Source: Glaciecola sp048820975 (GTDB taxonomy: Bacteria; Pseudomonadota; Gammaproteobacteria; Enterobacterales; Alteromonadaceae). From it: DNA of 64,000 bases. Below the pieces are notes generated by a model. That model was not told the DNA's origin, did not search any database, and saw only the letters and a program-made list of their open reading frames with translations. This document shows, piece after piece, positions 60,861 through 64,000 of the stretch. Position 1 is the first letter of the stretch. Each line of letters begins with the position of its first letter. A program made the position numbers and the translations under genes. The DNA is taken from NCBI RefSeq assembly GCF_048820975.1, contig NZ_JBMEUF010000001.1:434001-498000 (forward strand). Direction: 5' to 3'.

Positions 60861-62138
60861 TTGAACCAGTTAACGCATTTATTGCTTTTTATTACTCTGC
60901 TATTTAGCGGGGCTTCTTCTGTGTGTGCACGTAACATCGATCACGTTAACGTGGGCAGGGTCCCTGTAGTGGGGCAATCTATATATGCACAGCAGGAAGC
61001 CGGTAAGGAAGCTTTAGCACAAGTATTCGTAAAGTTAAGTGGCACACCAACAGTACTTAATGAACCTGCTATTAAAAGAGCAGTTGATAATTACGAACAA
61101 TTTTTAATCGCTAGCAGTTTTTTACAAAAAGAAGATAATTTAATATTTGAGGCTACATTTAATCGTCAAAAGGTTGAAAACTTATTAATGGCGTCGGGAT
61201 TGAATGTATGGGCTAGCTTGCGGCCTACAGGTATTGTTTGGTTAGCCAATAAAGACCTCAACAAGCGAAAAAATGTACTTTATCAGAATCAAGCAAGTGT
61301 GCAAAAAGATGCATCAGCGCTAATTAGTACCATAGAATTAAAAGCCTTTGCCCGAGGCATTGACCTCATTATTCCTATTGGGGATCTACAAGATACAAGC
61401 AATGTGTCTGTATATGATGTATGGAATCAGTTTGTATCAGTTTTACGAGCAAACAGCATTAGATACAATGCTGATTTTTTATTAAGTGCAACCATTGAAT
61501 CTTATAATCAGAATGACCACGCCTTAGCCTTAGAACAACAAAAGGCTTTAAAAGAAGAGTTTGATGCGGTTAGTGAATTTAATCAGGGCTTACGCAATAT
61601 TAGTAATGCAGCGTCAGACAATCAAGATGAGAGTGAAGCCAATTTGCCTACTAACAGTGAATTGGAACAACTCAGTCATCCTACTGATTCATTAAGCTTA
61701 CCTAATGCGATTTCGCCAGATACTCAGTTTAAAATTGATTATATTTTTACTGACGGTAAAACAGTTGAAACGGGTACTTTGTTTAGCGCAAGCCAAGAAT
61801 TAGGGCTAAGTGCACTTGTAGACGAATATGCTAATGTTTTAGCTAAACAATTTGCAGTGAATCAGTCATCAGATACCTCAATAACAGAAGCAATTGAAGT
61901 TGTATTTAACAATGTAGATTCTTTATCTGATTACGTATCGGTTATTAATTTACTTGAATCATTACCTTCAGTTAGCAAAGTTTATTTGAACAAACAAGAA
62001 AGTAAAAAATCGTATTTCTTAATAGAACAAAGTATATCGGCACAGCAACTTAAGTCGATTTTATCTTTAGACCCTCGTTTACAAACAGAGTCTTCTGTTA
62101 GCAATGATCAAACCATGCAATTTTATTGGCGGGAGTAG
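60861..62138 (+). CDS. DUF2066 exported protein
   Basis: 425 residues. A signal peptide (LNQLTHLLLFITLLFSGASSVCA) starts right after a TTG at 60861, which has AAAGGA six bases before it; this is preferred over an ATG at 60810 that would put 17 charged residues in front. The N-terminal half (VGRVPVVGQSIYAQQEAGKEALAQVFVKLSGTPTVL) is the DUF2066 family, conserved in gammaproteobacteria next to purM or hda and of unknown function. An acidic Asn/Ser-rich linker lies near residue 270. It ends seven bases before hda. Confidence 0.82.
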   Translation: MNQLTHLLLFITLLFSGASSVCARNIDHVNVGRVPVVGQSIYAQQEAGKEALAQVFVKLSGTPTVLNEPAIKRAVDNYEQFLIASSFLQKEDNLIFEATFNRQKVENLLMASGLNVWASLRPTGIVWLANKDLNKRKNVLYQNQASVQKDASALISTIELKAFARGIDLIIPIGDLQDTSNVSVYDVWNQFVSVLRANSIRYNADFLLSATIESYNQNDHALALEQQKALKEEFDAVSEFNQGLRNISNAASDNQDESEANLPTNSELEQLSHPTDSLSLPNAISPDTQFKIDYIFTDGKTVETGTLFSASQELGLSALVDEYANVLAKQFAVNQSSDTSITEAIEVVFNNVDSLSDYVSVINLLESLPSVSKVYLNKQESKKSYFLIEQSISAQQLKSILSLDPRLQTESSVSNDQTMQFYWRE

Positions 62139-62145
62139 GGAATAC

Positions 62146-62853
62146 GTGCAGTTAGTTTTACCTGTTTCATTTAGTAAAGAAAACGAATTTACAACGTTTA
62201 TTGAGGGTGATAACGGCGCCAGTGTGGCACACATTAAGAGTGTACTTACACAACCCGATAACTTCATGCCTGCCTCGCAGCGTATTTGCATGATAGATGG
62301 TAGTTCAGGCGTGGGCAAAACCCATTTGCTACTGGCTATTACCGAAATGGCGCAACGCAAGGGTATTAGCCATCAGTACGTTAATATGGCCTCACTTGTT
62401 AATCTTCCCACGGAAGTATTACAGGGTATTATTGTTAATCAAGTAATTTGTATTGATAACATTGATTTAGTTAGCGCTTCTAGCGACTGGCAGCGGGGCT
62501 TGTTTGATTTTATCAATCAGTTCGTTGAAAACGATAATACTTTGTTGCTAATGGCCTCAAGCCAAGCTATTAGCCAACTAGAATTGACATTAGCTGACTT
62601 GCGCACTCGCTTGCAATGGGGTGTGAATTTTTCACTGAAGCCCTTAAACGACGAACAGAAACAACAAGCTTTAATTCAACACGCACAGGCTCTTGGAATG
62701 AGCTTTCAAGATGATGCTATAAAGTTTTTACTCAATAGAACTAGTCGAGATATGGGGGTTTTAATGAGCCATTTACAAGCGCTTGATAAAGCTTCACTTC
62801 AAAACAAGCGCAAAGTAACCATTCCTTTTATTAAATCTACTCTTAAGTTGTGA
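62146..62853 (+). CDS. hda: DnaA regulatory inactivator Hda
   Basis: 235-residue AAA+ DnaA homologue that, with the clamp, stimulates ATP hydrolysis by DnaA after replication starts. The N-terminal QLVLPVSF is the QL-x-LP clamp-binding motif at the right place, fixing the GTG start at 62146. The Walker A is degenerate-looking GSSGVGKTHLLLA, Walker B is VICIDNIDLV, and LADLRTRLQWG is the box VII arginine region. E. coli Hda is 233 residues. It follows DUF2066 by seven bases. Confidence 0.94.
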   Translation: MQLVLPVSFSKENEFTTFIEGDNGASVAHIKSVLTQPDNFMPASQRICMIDGSSGVGKTHLLLAITEMAQRKGISHQYVNMASLVNLPTEVLQGIIVNQVICIDNIDLVSASSDWQRGLFDFINQFVENDNTLLLMASSQAISQLELTLADLRTRLQWGVNFSLKPLNDEQKQQALIQHAQALGMSFQDDAIKFLLNRTSRDMGVLMSHLQALDKASLQNKRKVTIPFIKSTLKL

Positions 62854-62861
62854 TATCGCCT

Positions 62862-64000
62862 TTAGGGCTGGTTGAGTAAACCTAGCTGGCTATCTCTGTT
62901 GCTATCAATTATAAATTGTTCTTGCAGATTTACTTGTTGCTTATTATTAAATTTGCTGCGTTGCGTAGCTTCTGTACTGGGCGATATATTAACGTTACTA
63001 AACCAACCCTGACTAGTATTCATCAAAATAGGTTGGGGGAGTTCGTTTAACGAACTGCGAACACCTTGTAAATCAGGATAAACTCTACTTACCACAAACA
63101 CTGCTCGGTCAGCTAGGTTGGTATCAGTAATGCGGTTTCTTTGGCCCCACGTTATTCCATAATCATTACTTGATTGGCTATCGCTAATAGCGACATCAGC
63201 TTCAGAGTCAAGCCTATACAGCATCATGTAGCGCTCAAACAATACGGCAAAATCTTCCCTTGTTGTGAGATAAGCATAAAATGATGGGGCTATATCGGGC
63301 TCAAAAAATTGTTTTATATCGTCACCTTGATAAGATTTTTGTGTCGCTGTTGGCGTTTCGTTTCTATACCTCACCTGCGCAAGGGCGTGCATTTCGTTTG
63401 ACCTTAGCGGGTACTGCTGGTCCAAAATATCTGAGTTGGTACCGTTTTCGTTGTAGTACGCTAAGGGCGTTGTATTTGGGTTTATGTTTGACCAAACCGT
63501 ACTTGGGAAGAAATCATTAGCGTGCGCAAGTTCATGATACATCAGCCAAGAAATAGAGGCTTCAAGATCACTAAAACTGCGGGATTCTCTAGACTGTTTA
63601 AGATAACGACCGCTTGGATAATAATCGTTGTTTTTAGTATAACGCCACAACATTTGAAATTGCAGTTCGCTACCGAAATCTGAGCGGTAATCAGGTACGT
63701 CATTTAGTGTGTCTCGCTCTGCTGGGCTTTGCCAAAAATTGTTGGCATCTAAATAAATTGCGCCAGTGGCTGCCCAATAAAAAGAGGGGCGAACATCATA
63801 AGAAATAACAACACCCGTGACGCCGCGCAGTAAATTTCGCATATCAACGCCCGCAGAAGAATTTTCTAAGTAGTTTTTAAAACGCTCCGCCATCCATTCA
63901 TGTGACACTAAAGTGCGATCTAATATTTGCTCTACACTTGGCGTGTTGCCATTAGTAGACGTGCCTATAAGAGGCAAATCATCAAAACTACAAATTGGCG
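62862..64000 (-). CDS. Putative zinc metalloprotease (5' end outside window)
   Basis: The frame is open to the right edge, so the N-terminus is missing; about 379 residues are visible. The motif WLMYHELAHANDFF contains HELAH, the HExxH zinc site with a following aspartate, the common form for zincin metallopeptidases. The surrounding sequence is Asn/Ser-rich and otherwise unfamiliar, consistent with an exported protein, but the signal region is not visible. The C-terminus (QFIIDSNRDSQLGLLNQP) is complete. It is convergent with hda, nine bases apart. No function beyond peptidase-like is proposed. Confidence 0.65.
   Translation of the reverse strand, partial: PICSFDDLPLIGTSTNGNTPSVEQILDRTLVSHEWMAERFKNYLENSSAGVDMRNLLRGVTGVVISYDVRPSFYWAATGAIYLDANNFWQSPAERDTLNDVPDYRSDFGSELQFQMLWRYTKNNDYYPSGRYLKQSRESRSFSDLEASISWLMYHELAHANDFFPSTVWSNINPNTTPLAYYNENGTNSDILDQQYPLRSNEMHALAQVRYRNETPTATQKSYQGDDIKQFFEPDIAPSFYAYLTTREDFAVLFERYMMLYRLDSEADVAISDSQSSNDYGITWGQRNRITDTNLADRAVFVVSRVYPDLQGVRSSLNELPQPILMNTSQGWFSNVNISPSTEATQRSKFNNKQQVNLQEQFIIDSNRDSQLGLLNQP

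Noticed and set aside
1..64000. Mobile elements, CRISPR arrays, defence islands or prophage
   Set aside because: I found no transposase, integrase, phage gene, array of regular repeats, or base-composition break; the window reads as core chromosome.

Overview
This 64 kb window looks like ordinary chromosome of a marine gammaproteobacterium of the Alteromonadales (Alteromonas/Glaciecola/Paraglaciecola type). The grounds are an AT-rich base composition, the yceD-rpmF-plsX-fabHDG-acpP-fabF-pabC-mltG-tmk-holB-tatD block in Escherichia coli order, and purM/purN, hda, cmoAB, alaA, fadE and rlmJ genes of gammaproteobacterial type. A GlyGly-CTERM/rhombosortase pair and abundant exported hydrolases add to this. 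The placement is my inference from gene content. I see no insertion sequence, prophage, integrase, CRISPR array, rRNA or tRNA.

Layout. 1-8.8 kb: 3' end of a cystathionine gamma-synthase-family gene, an exported glutathione peroxidase, an S9 peptidase lipoprotein, a rhombosortase, gamma-glutamyltransferase, a small lipoprotein and cysK. 8.9-13.2 kb: a MoxR AAA+/VWA pair, rluF and a MATE exporter. 13.3-17.5 kb: a 1388-residue secreted subtilase ending in a GlyGly-CTERM tail, the expected substrate class of the rhombosortase. 17.8-21.6 kb: branched-chain 2-oxoacid dehydrogenase E1alpha, E1beta and E2 in one operon. 21.8-25.5 kb: rlmJ, a eukaryotic-like kinase-domain protein, and tesB. 25.5-26.0 kb: a 516-nt gap that probably carries a minus-strand small RNA. 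26-28.6 kb: a class V aminotransferase and an SpmA-SpmB fusion.

28.5-40.6 kb: maf/yceF facing the fatty-acid and cell-envelope superoperon listed above, extended by an Alr4036-type flavoprotein. 40.6-45.4 kb, minus strand: a short SulA-like protein behind a LexA-box-like operator, msrQ, msrP, dgt and alaA. 45.5-47 kb: an LRAT/NlpC-like protein and a DUF2189 membrane protein. 47-51.8 kb, minus strand: glycerate kinase, glucosyl-3-phosphoglycerate phosphatase, glucosyl-3-phosphoglycerate synthase and glucosylglycerate phosphorylase. These four predict both synthesis and phosphorolytic recycling of the compatible solute glucosylglycerate from one operon. 52-55.6 kb: cmoA-cmoB, an orphan NarL-type regulator and adenosine deaminase. 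55.6-58.1 kb: fadE behind a FadR-like operator. 58.2-64 kb: DUF3108, purN and purM on the minus strand; DUF2066 and hda on the plus strand; and the 3' part of a putative zinc metalloprotease gene.

Most of the window is core metabolism. The parts most worth a second look are the glucosylglycerate operon, the SulA-like SOS candidate, the rhombosortase/substrate pair, the candidate small RNA at 25.5 kb, the kinase-domain protein at 22.7 kb, and the two FadR-like palindromes upstream of fadE and acpP. All function calls are from reading the translated sequence; no database search was run. Many genes start with TTG or GTG, and starts were re-chosen from ribosome-binding sites and family alignments recalled from memory.
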